A DNA stretch of 64,000 nucleotides from Karstenula rhodostoma CBS 690.94 (Eukaryota; Ascomycota; Dothideomycetes; Pleosporales; Didymosphaeriaceae): positions 1,503,397-1,567,396 of the forward strand of contig MU001499.1 of assembly GCA_010093485.1 (NCBI GenBank). The letters run 5' to 3'. The notes below the pieces were generated by a model that searched no databases, had not been told where the DNA came from, and was given only the letters and a program-made list of their open reading frames with translations. Positions 1-10,506 of the stretch are shown here, piece by piece. The first letter of the stretch is position 1, and each line of letters starts with the position of its first letter. A program made the translations under genes and the position numbers.

Positions 1-587
1 TTGCAGTGCAAAACGTGGAAGGTGTCGATGAGTCGGTCGGCAGGATCCAGATCATAGGTCTTCATACGGAGAACCCGCTTATGATGTACAACGACCAGTT
101 GCTGAGCTGCGAGTGGAACAAGACCATTGGCACGGACTTTATTTTCGCTAAACCTGGGGCTGTTGTCGAAGAGGATGATAAGGTGTTGCGCTGTTTGCCG
201 TCGGTGGATCTTGTTGCGATGGGTTCTGCGAAACTGGTCGCCAGGATAGCGCGGATGCGACCACGTGATGATCTCTTTGAGGAGGACCCGAAAGTCGGTG
301 CTCAGAGCTCAGCTGAAGTTATGGACACTTCCGGGACCGACGAACCTGTTGCTATCCCGTACAAGGCGGACGGGGTGGCGTCCGCACCGGCAAGTACAGA
401 AGCTCAATCGACTAAGCCAACGTCTTCGAGCTTTCTGGGACAGCTGAACGCCTTGAAGGCCAGGCGCGGAGAGGCGTCCCGTTTGGCCTTGTCCACCGCT
501 ACTGACGGGTTGCGGCTTGTTGCTGCAGAGGAAGGTGCGACTACTACAAATACGGCAGACGAGGACACCGCCATGGGCGGGACGTGA
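1..587 (+). CDS. TFIIIC triple-barrel domain protein (TFIIIC subunit 6/Tau55-like), 5' partial
   Basis: The frame is open from base 3 and ends at TGA 585-587, so the gene enters from the left edge and its start is not visible. About 193 residues can be read. Residues near the beginning, including LHTENPLMMYNDQLLSCEW and IGTDFIF, match the signature of the TFIIIC triple-barrel family, where a HTENP loop precedes a Cys-Glu/Gln-Trp strand. In that family the domain helps assemble the RNA polymerase III factor TFIIIC, which binds tRNA gene promoters. After the domain the chain becomes acidic and then Ser/Thr/Ala-rich with no recognised fold, as is common for this subunit. The family call rests on motif recognition only. 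The N-terminus and any upstream intron cannot be judged here. Confidence 0.75.
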   Translation, partial: AVQNVEGVDESVGRIQIIGLHTENPLMMYNDQLLSCEWNKTIGTDFIFAKPGAVVEEDDKVLRCLPSVDLVAMGSAKLVARIARMRPRDDLFEEDPKVGAQSSAEVMDTSGTDEPVAIPYKADGVASAPASTEAQSTKPTSSSFLGQLNALKARRGEASRLALSTATDGLRLVAAEEGATTTNTADEDTAMGGT

Positions 588-748
588 GCCTTGCCTACTA
601 CCCTACAGGGCTGCACTCGGAACACCTCCAGACCACTTAGATCACTTATCCTCACTCCAGTACCTATATTCGTATCTATTGGCAACAACTCATTTTGCCG
701 CAAATCGTACTTGCTGTCTTGCCGATGCTACCGGCACAAGACACAACA

Positions 749-2397
749 ATGGCGGAAGTAATGGATTTCCTGGAGCAGCGGGATGTCTGTTGGCTTCCTC
801 GAGGGACAACTCACGAGGTGAGTTTCGAGCGACCTATGATTTTTGAAGCATCGATCGGTGGTCTAATTCGAGAACAGTACCTGCCATCTCGCGAGCACGA
901 TGTTGCACCCCTATATCCTTCACTCGTCTACGCGATCAAAGATCTCCCCGAGACTGAAGCGTTTGGTACTGTTGTGGAGTTCATCGCCATTCAACTGCTG
1001 GCTTCTTGTTATACTGTACTGCCAGCATCGAGCGCTGATAATCTCCCTATTGGCCAACAAAGGATGGGCAGCAGGGTAATCACTGCGTGAGTGACGATAA
1101 TATACCTTTTGCTGTTTGGTAACCTGCTCACTATGCGATATCGTCTAGCCTACGCCTTCACACCCTCCATCGTCTCGCTCCTGCGGCTGGCCACCACGCA
1201 AGGGTAAACACGGAGACGTCTCCATGGCCGGGACTATACAGCTGGCTATCTAGAGAAGACGTGCTCGCGGAGTCTGTTTCACGGCGGCGCCGACGTGCCG
1301 TAGACGCACCCGGCGATGAGTGCTATACGTTCATGCAAGGCTCGATTGCCAATGAACAAGCAGATAGAGTCAGTCAATAGCATGACGGCACAGAAGACAA
1401 CCGTACATCACCCGCAAGCACTTCTCCATTAAATCTACCACCGTGGACGAAACTGATGACAAAGTGCAACCCCACATCATCTTACAGTGAGTGTGCCTTT
1501 CTGAGCAGCACCCATTTTATACTAGCTAACCGTTGGTGTTTATTTCAGAACGCAAAGGCTGCTGCCCATTTGCGTATGGTGGTCCCGATGTGACGGGACC
1601 GGACCCAGAAGCATCAGAAGAATCCTACCAACCAGCTCCTCAGCTTACACCTCGACCAAGTTTCCCAAAACATCAAGCTCAGGCAGCAAATTCAAGATAC
1701 CTGTAGCCCTGCCCCCTCGTCAAGCACAGTCCGGCAACGACAGACTACCCGAAGCTTCGAGAGAAGAACCGACGACAGTTACCTCTAATAGGAATAGCTG
1801 GAACCCTACTCTCTCAAGGGCATTTTCTTTCCAGATTCCCGAGATACGGCAAATTTCTGCTTCGACTACCAGCCAAACATCTGGTCGAACTGCGGCACGA
1901 GCGCAACTGAGGTCAAGGAGCGAGCTGTTTGTGGAAGAACCGACGACATCCTTCAAATGTGATACTACGCGCGCTTTTGCAAACCGCGGCAAAACACAGT
2001 GAAGGAACTCGGTGGGGTGCCAAAACACAAAGACGACATTCTTCAATGCAATGGAAAGGGGTCCGTCAAATAGGAAATCACGGCTTGCTACCGATGGTTT
2101 GTCACCCTGCGATTCTCCAGCTCTCCGCGCAGGGACAGGAGACGAAGCAGCTTTAGTATAAAACTGCCAACAAGCCAAGAGACCTCGAAAGCTAATAGTA
2201 TTCCGGGGTCATCAGACTCGCAACAGACAAGGGAATCGGACGAGGATTCCTGTTCCTCGGAGAACAGCGGGAGCCACAAACGCCGAAACAGAAGTGTAGT
2301 TGGGAGTGTTGCCGATGAAACAGCCACATTCTCTGCTGAATTGCGGAGGCGGTTGTCAAGAGCGGGCGAAAAAGAGGGCGGACGCTGTGGAATGTAG
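749..2397 (+). CDS. Unrecognised multi-exon gene, structure uncertain
   Basis: I do not recognise this protein. The start chosen is ATG 749, which sits in an ACAACAATGG context. One model that stays in frame throughout has exons 749-1086, 1394-1486, 1549-1998 and 2133-2397, giving 381 residues. The clearest intron is 1487-1548: GTGAGT donor, GCTAAC branch, TTTCAG acceptor. The donor at 1087 is also a good GTGAGT. It could instead splice to an AG at 1146-1148, giving a protein that continues to a stop at 1377-1379. The last intron, 1999-2132, is inferred from frame alone. The N-terminal exon is ordinary globular-looking sequence. The C-terminal exon is Ser/Arg/Glu-rich and highly charged (for example SDSQQTRESDEDSCSSE). 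An 80-bp dispersed repeat (1954-2033) spans the end of the third exon. It may be a real gene, two genes, or a decaying one. Confidence 0.35.
1954..2033. repeat. 80-bp dispersed repeat, copy A
   Basis: This stretch matches the reverse complement of 46138-46217 without gaps, with 73 of 80 positions identical by hand count. Similarity stops abruptly at both ends. Read on the minus strand, copy A encodes a segment containing FWHPTEFL and CVLPR that is also readable on the plus strand in copy B. It may be a remnant of a mobile element's coding sequence or a short non-autonomous repeat. Confidence 0.85.
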
Positions 2398-3009
2398 ACC
2401 TGCTATTCTTTCAACATCAACTTAAGCGCGTGCGACCGGTGCTTCTTTCGGTGCTTGTGGTTTCTGCTGTCGCGACTGGCCGGGAGTGGTACGCGTCCCT
2501 GTCACTCTGGACGCGTACGCACAGTCTAGTGAAAGCGTTCAAATGTTGAATCGGAGCGTCATCTATCGGCTCCCAACGCCAGGTTCCTTATCTCAATCGA
2601 ACACTTTCGCAGCTGAACGCAGCGACTACGATCAGATGAAGCCTCGGGCCACGCGTGATCCCGACAATCTTTTAGCAACTTGCCTACAGCGGCGGCGTGC
2701 CGGAAATTCCAAAAAACATGCCGTCATCCATACATATTGCGGGTGTGTAGTGTGCACTTTATACCCCTTGCAGCAAGGGCGAAAGGACCGCCTAAGTGAA
2801 ACGCGTCACTAGCTCCGTTGTTGCACTTGCCCGCGATGTTCGGGGCAGCAACCACCTTGAGACCCGAAACCAAACCATCGCGCTGTCTCCACGCCTTTCC
2901 GTTTGCACCATGCTGCCCTCGGCTCTAATGCTTCCCAAACGCCCTCCACGGTGAAGTCGACGTCGTCCATGGTGGAGCTCCCACGCCTCATCCACCGCAC
3001 AGTAGCATC
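2398..3009. promoter_or_regulatory. Intergenic region upstream of the DUF3431 gene, four ACGCGT boxes
   Basis: No credible gene is visible here. The hexamer ACGCGT, the MluI cell-cycle box recognised by MBF-type factors, occurs at 2491-2496, 2511-2516, 2651-2656 and 2801-2806. That is denser than elsewhere in the window, although scattered single copies occur in other places. Whether these sites act on the gene starting at 3010 is inference. Confidence 0.35.
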
Positions 3010-4326
3010 ATGCTGGCTGGACCGCCCCGCCTCGTCTCGCTTGTTTCGGTCCTGGTCTTGTTCATTCTAGCGTGGAGCTTTCTGCGACTCGACCGCCCAA
3101 AGTATTCCTCAATTCGGGTTGGCAAGGTGCTGAGCTCGACGTCTCAAAGTTCTTCGCTGCGCGCCGATCCACTTGACTTCGGCATCCCATTGCGCTTCCA
3201 GGACGGGAAGCCGAAATCAGTGGGCACAAATTACACTTGGTCCATTGTAATCCCAAAGACAAAAGATGAGAACCTCAAATGGCTGCAGGGAGAGATACCA
3301 GAGGCGAAACTGGTGGTGTACGAGGTGGACAACCCGAATGCCGAGTACAAGGTCCCTAAGAACAAAGGCAGAGAGGCTATGGTACGTGAGCGAATACGAG
3401 CATCCTGCCCGGGCACCTGCGCCGACCAATTGGAGACGATGTGGCTGACATGACGCTCTCTCCAGGTCTACCTCTCGTACATGATTGACAACTACGATGA
3501 CTTACCCGATACTACTGTCTTCATGCACGCGCATCGCCATGCGTGGCACAACAACAACCTACTTATGCAGGACGCGCTAGGTATGCTCAAGCGGCTAAAC
3601 CACGACCGAGTTGCGAGGATGGGCTATATGAACATGCGCTGCCAGCATGAGCCCGGGTGCCCCGACTGGATTCACATGGACCGGCCAGGCGGTGATTTCG
3701 ACTTCTTCCGCAAGCCCGAGGAGATATACTGGCGCAAGAGCATCTGGGAGGAAATACATCCCGGCGCACCCGTACCGTCTTCGCTCTCTGGCGTTTGTTG
3801 CGCGCAATTCGCTCTTAGCAGGGAAAGAATCCGCCAAGTGCCTCTCGAGCGATTGCTGCACTACCGCAAATGGCTGCTGCACACGGGAATGGATGACACT
3901 TACTCGGGCCGTGTTTTTGAATACATCTGGCACTACATCTTCACGGGCCACGAGGTCTACTGCCCCGCGCAAAACACATGCTACTGCGACGGCTACGGCA
4001 TCTGTTTTGGCGGGCGCCAGAAGTACGAGGAATACGAGGATAAGCAGAAGCAACGCGACAAGTTGTTTGCAGAGCTTGACGCGATCGAGAAGAAATCGGA
4101 CAAAGCGAAGGAGGAGGGGAAGAAGGAGCCTGTCCTTGCGGAGGACGAGACGAAGGAGCTGGAGACTCTGACTAAGATGGTACCGGAGATTGATCGGTGG
4201 TTGGAAACGAAGAGGAAGGAGGCCTTTGAGAGGGGCAAGGATGAGGCGAATCGCAAGGAGGAGAGGGAGTCGTATGATAGCAGCCGGATTTGGGACTACG
4301 GACCGGCTGCGGGGTCGGTGCCGTAA
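3010..4326 (+). CDS. DUF3431 family protein with N-terminal membrane anchor
   Basis: The exons are 3010-3381 and 3466-4326 (410 residues). The intron has a GTACGT donor and a CCAG acceptor, and the junction falls between complete codons. Residues 8 to 27 form one hydrophobic segment after a short N-terminus, which suggests a type II membrane or secretory-pathway protein. The middle of the chain, with YTWSIVIPKTKDEN, the IDNYDDLPDTTVFMHAHRHAWH segment (given here only by its key residues) and the CQHEPGCPDW stretch, is typical of DUF3431. This fungal family resembles glycosyltransferases but has no established reaction. About 110 C-terminal residues are Lys/Glu-rich and probably coiled coil, which is an extension beyond the core domain. 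Four ACGCGT boxes lie upstream. The family assignment is firm; the function is unknown. Confidence 0.85.
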
Positions 4327-5089
4327 GTTCTAATGCATCTGCATGTGGTGTCTTTGACGAGCATAAATTTCACTGTATATATTACTGGTGCCCTGGTGAC
4401 CGGTCCTTAGACACTTGACGCACGCCCCCGCCTAGGTTTAAAGTCACCATCTCTTACTTACTTGGTTCGTAAGCAATTGGCTATCCTAACGTCCGATTAC
4501 CGTGCTTGTGCAACCAGACGCAACGCCGCCTTCTCTCTTCTCTGCTTTTCGTCTTAACTTACACCCCACTCTTCACTTCGCATTCACTTTAGATCAGATT
4601 TGTTGCCTTGTCCCTGGCACCCACAGATGGCAGGCGCCTCTGCAGCGTCTGTCATTGCTGCAAGAGGCCTAGCGGCTTTGGGTACCTGCAGCGGAAGCGC
4701 ACAGCAACCGTTCGCTTCCGCAGCATAAACGCGACATTCCGCTGCTGCTCGCGTTGTCGCATCGAGAACTGTCGTTCATTGCTCATGAAGTCGCGTTAAT
4801 CACCGGCGCAATGGTTGCTATATGAAGATGCAGCTGCTCGCGGTTCCCCAAGTGCGATTGCCGACCGTTTGTTAACTGCACCTGTTTGCTTGCGTTGGCA
4901 GTGAAAGGAAAGCTGTTTGAGCGCGACGTGTTTTTGTCTTTGTCCTCCGTGGCTGCCTGGCGTTCTAACTTACGATCCGCTCAACAACTTCAGCTTCGCG
5001 CTATCTGTCATTACCATTTCACGCCTTCGCGAATCTCACCGCATCGTCCGCAACAACGCGACGACGCGAAACTTGTTTGAGGTTTCTCA
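4327..5089. other. Intergenic region before the DIM-2-type gene
   Basis: This 760-bp stretch holds no ORF with coding character. From about 4500 it is pyrimidine-rich on the plus strand (runs of CT and TTC), as expected for a fungal promoter and 5' UTR feeding the gene that starts at 5090. No repeat was seen. Confidence 0.5.
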
Positions 5090-8000
5090 ATGCCACAAGC
5101 TTCCGCCGAGGGCGGCAACAAGCCTCGGTTACGGAGTCCAGCAGTTGTGATTCCCAGATCCTCAGTCGCAGACGAAGGTCACTTTCCGCGGCACTACGAC
5201 CAGGCATGGAGTCATGCGGTACCTAGAGTGACAGAAGGGGAAGCACTCAAGTCATTGAAAGTGAGTTTTGTTTCCGGTTATTACATAAGGATGTTAACCG
5301 CAGCAGGCAGCGTCGAAAGCCCAGCAACATGACGCACATCTCAAGGACAGTTATAGGAGCGAAAAAACGCCGCTTTACATTGAAGCCACGGACTATGAGA
5401 TATACACTAAGCCAGAGAACAATTTTATTGGCGAACTTCACTCCTTGGATTATATGGATGTCGCCGGAAAGAAGCTGTTGTTTAGCGGCGTCCTATCGGT
5501 CGGATCTACTCGACACTACGCCCAAGGGATCCCCGTCAAGAGTTACTCCATCGAAGGATACGGTGTGGACGACAAACCGAATGCGACAGTGTACATAGTT
5601 TCTTCCGAGGCTGGCAATGATCGCACGCATGACATTTGGTACAGGCTTGGGGCTCCAAGTCGGCAGTACAAACGATTCCAGGACGCCTTCCTTTGGATAG
5701 CGACGCTCGGGAAACATGTCATAGACTATTTAGAATACCGCCAGGGTGTAACTTTGGCAGACTTTCGGCAAACGTTCAACGAATGGCTTCTGCAGCGGTT
5801 CCCAGGCAACCCAGATATCAGCAAGTGGCGTAAAGCTTATGGATCGACCGACTTTCGAAAAATAATCCATGCATACATTTCGTACCTGTGGTCGGAGGCT
5901 ATGTGTTTGCAGGACGATTCGCTGCTGGATCATCCACTGTGGAAACAGTGCGGAAGAACTGATGACGGTATGATCGAACCGAAGTGCAAGAAAACAGTCG
6001 CAACTCCGCATGTCTACAAGTGTTTCAAGAACCGATACTTTGCTGGGCAAATCACAGAAATGCAGCCTTCAGAAGCCGTTCTTTCAGGTCGCGAAAATAG
6101 AATAAAGGCGCTCGAGTTGCCTTCAGAGGTGTGTCCAGTCTCCTCCGGTGCGATTCGCCGATTGTCTCAGAACAGAAACACAGTCGAGGCTGGTGATGTG
6201 GTATGCATTGCTCCAGACGAGTTCGAGAACCAAATGTGGCGCAAGAAAGCAAAAGACTCGACCGCCGTTCACGAATGGATCGGCTATGTTCAGCGTGTTA
6301 CACCTTTATCGAATGGGCGTCAACGTCTGTACGTCATTTGGTTGTATAGACCGGAGGACACTACGATTAGCACAACCGACTACCCCGTTACAAAGGAGCT
6401 CTTCATGTCCGATAATTGCAACTGTCAAGAACACGCACTTGTGTCTTCGGAAGTGACAAGACACTGTTCAGTGGAGTGGTTTTCCCGAAGCTACAATACT
6501 CGCAAGGAGTTTCTGGTCCGACAGAAATATGAGACAGGAACCAGCTCATTTGTGACCATGAAGGAGACGGATTTCCGGTGCACATGTCAGAGCTCGCATC
6601 CGAATCCCACACGGATCACATCATACCGTCAGGGAGACACAGTCTACGTGCGTGAAAACGACGTTTTAGAACCAGTCGTGGTAGAAGAGTTGAATACAAT
6701 GGAGAAGCAAGTCACGATACGACGCCTTCAACGACTATGCATGATTGGACCCGAGACAGCTTGCGACACTTCTCAGCGGAGGATAGCCGCCAACGAACTG
6801 GTATGGACAGACACATTCGAACGCGTAGCACGTTCCAGCATTGAAGGCAGGTGCTATGTGCGATTCTTCAAGCACGAGGATATAGCAGCCAGTCGTGTAC
6901 GATTCCCTTACGACCAAGGAGGAACCGGACATTGCTGGATACTCTCGATGCGCGTAGGCTCTGATAGACAAACGCTTGAAGATCTGAGCACCGCACCACA
7001 GCATCTGCGTGAAGGACCGGAATATGCCCCAAAAGAATCATCAAACAAGCTCCCTGGGCTCAGTCTATTTAGCGGTCTGGGCAACCTGGACAAGGGGTTG
7101 GAAGCCGGTGGCGCGGTCCATTTCCACACTTCTGTTGATATGAACGGTCGTGCTATACAGACTTTACGCGCCAATGCCGATGATCCCGATCAGCTGAAGT
7201 TGTGGTTTGGGTCCGTTGACGACTATTTGCACGCGTTGCTATCGGGCGACTCGCCGAATATGAATCTTGTCGCGAAGATTGGAGACGTAGGGGTGATAGC
7301 TGGGGGGAGCCCCTGCCCAGGTTTCTCCAAGCTTCAACAGAATTGGCTGAGCGAACAATCGCTGAGGAACGCTGCTCATGTTACGACATTTGCGTCCTTT
7401 GTGGACGTCTATCGACCTGAATACGGTTTCCTCGAGAATGTGGTAAACATGGGTGTCACACGTAAAGGTTTTGAGGAAGAGCTTGTACTTTCGCAACTCA
7501 TAGGATGCTTGGTATCAATGGGATACCAGGTGCAACAATTCATAATGAGTTCATGGCATTACGGCAGCCCTCAACATCGGAATCGGCTGATCCTGTCAAT
7601 CGCAGCGCCCGGACGAACCCCACTTGCACCTCCACGCGCGACACATGGCGATCCCGACGGGTTCAAGAGCAAGAGCGTTGGTAAGCTTTTAAATGGAGAG
7701 AGATTTGGCGTCCAGGACGCTCAAGTTACGCCGTTCCTGCAGCATGTTACGCCAGGCGAAAAGCTGGGACATCTCCCAAATATTGGCTGCGGCATACGGC
7801 ATCCTTGCATCAGCTCTCCAGATCATGTCTTGCGATGTCGACCCAACATAAGAGAGAGGAGGTGCATGGCCCACGTTCCGACCGATCCACCTGGCGTAGG
7901 TATTGAGTACGCTGCAAAGCGTGGACTCGTACCCAAATACCTGTACGAGACAAGGAGCGAAATAAGTAGCAAGTCATACAGACGCATAAACAAGAATGGG

Positions 8001-8849
8001 TTGATCGGTACAATCGTCACTGCTCCCTCGCCCCACGACTCTCGTGCAGGCCCCTTCGTACACTGGGAGCAGAACCGATGTATCACCCTAGAAGAAGCGC
8101 GGCTTGCGCAGGACATACCAGCTGAAGAAGTCCTCATAGGCAATGTCAACGATCAATATAAGATGGTCGGTAACGCCGTCGATAGACGCGTGTCTAAGGC
8201 CCTAGGACTTGAACTCCGGAGAGCGGTGGACCGCGATGCTAACGCCCACGTGCACCCATCGAACACCGCGACCATGTCAAGAAATTCAACGCAAGATGCT
8301 GAACTCGAGGCACAGTTAGAGCGTGAATTCGGTTTCGATCTTCTGGTGAAACCTGGTTGGGATGTAGGCGAAGACCATGTAATTGCCGAATTTGATAATC
8401 CTCCACCGACGCTCGCAATGAACCACCATGGCTTTCCTGGGCATCTATCAAAGGCACTCTCCGCCGCACTATTATGTCAAAGATCCTCTGGTGCTGCATT
8501 ACAGCCATCGACATCTGCCACTCCAGAACTACAAGTACGAACGAAGCGATCCCGAGATCAAAGTAAGGCAGATAGCTATGACCGTAAATCTAGCCGCTCT
8601 AGGCCAAGCTTAAAGAAACGAGTGAAGGACTCTGGCGAACCAACAGGACTCAATAGTCGCGTGTCGGTAGGACCTACAAAAGTAGGCAACACAACAGAGC
8701 TTGGGAAGCAAGGTGATGCATCCCGCAAGACACGGCATTCGGGCTTGGGGTTGGAGTTTGTTCCTCAGAGTTGGCACAGGATGGTTGAGAAGGATATCAA
8801 GGCGAATTCCAAAGTGATCAAGAAGCCCAAGCCGAGACCTTACGCTTGA
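5090..8849 (+). CDS. dim-2: DIM-2-type DNA (cytosine-5) methyltransferase
   Basis: The exons are 5090-5260 and 5304-8849, giving 1238 residues. The intron runs from GTGAGT through a GTTAAC branch to CAG; a CAG three bases further on is an alternative acceptor. The N-terminal 340 residues have no clear domain to me. Two BAH-like regions follow, at about 348-480 (beginning near VEAGDVVCIAP) and 495-600. The methyltransferase domain starts at about 635 with motif I (LSLFSGLGNLDKG). The catalytic motif is GGSPCPGFS with the nucleophilic Cys at residue 728. The ENV motif is at 768-770, the QHRNR motif follows SPQ, and the terminal GNAV motif is present, so all catalytic motifs are intact. A basic, low-complexity tail follows. 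In Neurospora DIM-2 carries out all known cytosine methylation, directed by HP1 and H3K9 methylation. BAH domains combined with this motif set separate it from the RID type at 31.9 kb. Confidence 0.9.
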
Positions 8850-9155
8850 TCATGTTGCCTTTGCCTACAGGGCCTCAAATGCGATGATTCCGCGGTAACT
8901 CTTTTACATATCATACGCGGGATGCGGAGATATAATAGGCCTTGTGCTTTGTATATAGGTAGCCAGTTATTCAAAAAAAAATTGCAACATACACTGCGAA
9001 GCCCTCCTCTATGCAGCGCGTTGCAGCGATCACTCTGATCATTCTGAAGCTGACTACCTCATTGGGGTTAGTGACAAAATTAGCAAAATGTCCCACCTCG
9101 ACCACAAAAAAGCCATTCAGCTTCGAAGCTGTAGCGACGACCGCCATTGCCAAAC
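8850..9155. other. Intergenic gap between the DIM-2-type gene and dihydroorotase
   Basis: This 306-bp gap contains an A9 run near 8974 and no coding sequence. It is presumably the 3' UTR of the methyltransferase gene and the promoter of dihydroorotase. Confidence 0.5.
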
Positions 9156-10410
9156 ATGGAGTTCACCAAAGTCCAAGAGATCGAGCTTCCGGCTGCATTT
9201 GATGCGCACGTCCACCTCAGAGATGGGGAGATGTCGCAGCTTGTGACGCCGACGATTCGACAGGGTGGTGTGAATCAGGTGTATGTGATGGTATGATTTC
9301 TCGCTTCCCCGCGTACTCCACCTTCGTCGCGATTATATTGCTTTCCTTCGTCCCCGACTGTTCAACTCATAACACTGATGCACCCTCGCAGCCGAACTTG
9401 GTGCCGCCGGTTACTACGGTGCAACAGTGTCTGGAGTACCGTGACCGGCTGAGGGCCATCGAGCCCAACGTGGACTATCTCATGTCGCTGTACCTGCACG
9501 AGTCCATCACGCCCGAAGTCATCCGCGAAGCAAAGAAGGCGGGCATCACGGGCGTGAAGTCCTACCCAGCCGGCGTGACGACGGTACGTCCCTCGCACCT
9601 CTCCACCCACCCTTTCTAACCCTCCTCTCGAACTCCTCCTCCGGCGTCATCTCCTACGAGCCCTTCTACCCCGTCTTCGCAGAGATGGAGAAACAAAACA
9701 TGGTCCTCAACCTCCACGGCGAAGTTCCGTCTACGCCGTCGCACGCCCACGCCTCCACCTCCAAGGACCAGGCCATCACCATCCTCAACGCCGAACCCGC
9801 CTTCCTTCCAACCCTGAAGTCCCTCCACGAGAAATTTCCCAGCCTCCGCATCATCCTAGAGCACTGCAGCACGGCCGCCGCCCTCGCCGCGGTCCGCGCC
9901 TGCGGCCCCGCCGTCGCAGGCACCATCACCGCGCACCACCTCTCCCTCGTCATCGACGACTGGGCTGGCGACCCGTTCTGCTTCTGCAAGCCTGTGGCTA
10001 AGACGCCTGAGGACCGCGATGCCCTCCTACAAGCTGTGGTGCGCAGCGAGGGGCGGTTTTTCCTAGGGACCGACTCCGCGCCGCATGACCAGGGGAAGAA
10101 GCGGGGCGAGGATAAGGTGGCGGCGGGCGTGTTTACGCAGACGAATGCTGTGGCGTATGTGCTCGATGCGTTGGAGAGGGGCGTGGTGAGGGGTGTGATT
10201 GGGGAGGAAGAGGTTAGCCAGAAGGGGCTGGAAGGGTTCTTTGGGGGGTGGGGGAGAGCGTTTTATCAGGTCAAAGATGAGAGGGGTGAGAGGGTTGTGT
10301 TGAGGAGGGGGAAGGGGAAGGTGGTGCAGGTTTTGGAGAGGGAGGGGGTCAGTGTGAGGGTTGTGCCGTTCCGGAGGGGCGAGACGACGTGGAGTGTGGA
10401 GTGGAAGTAG
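9156..10410 (+). CDS. URA4: Dihydroorotase (pyrimidine biosynthesis), with an anomalous second intron
   Basis: The exons are 9156-9290, 9392-9583 and 9631-10410, giving 368 residues, normal for the monofunctional fungal enzyme. It converts carbamoyl aspartate to dihydroorotate in de novo pyrimidine synthesis. Metal ligands His18 and His20 sit in DAHVHLRDG. Lys101 in GVKSYPAGVTT is the expected carbamylated lysine, and LNLHGE, LEHCST and GTDSAPHDQGKK carry the remaining active-site residues. The first intron has a GTATGA donor and CGCAG acceptor. The second starts GTACGT and has a TCTAAC branch, but ends in CG rather than AG at 9629-9630 if the conserved NSSSGV segment is kept. The next AG (9659-9660) would remove ten codons in frame, including that segment. 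The identity is certain; the splice site needs checking. Confidence 0.93.
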
Positions 10411-10506
10411 ATGGTGGGTGTGGGGTCGGGAGATACAGTACAAGCGGAAATATTGAGTGAGGGTAGGTCGGAGACATTGTTGCAGCACACCGATATAGTT
10501 ATGGGT

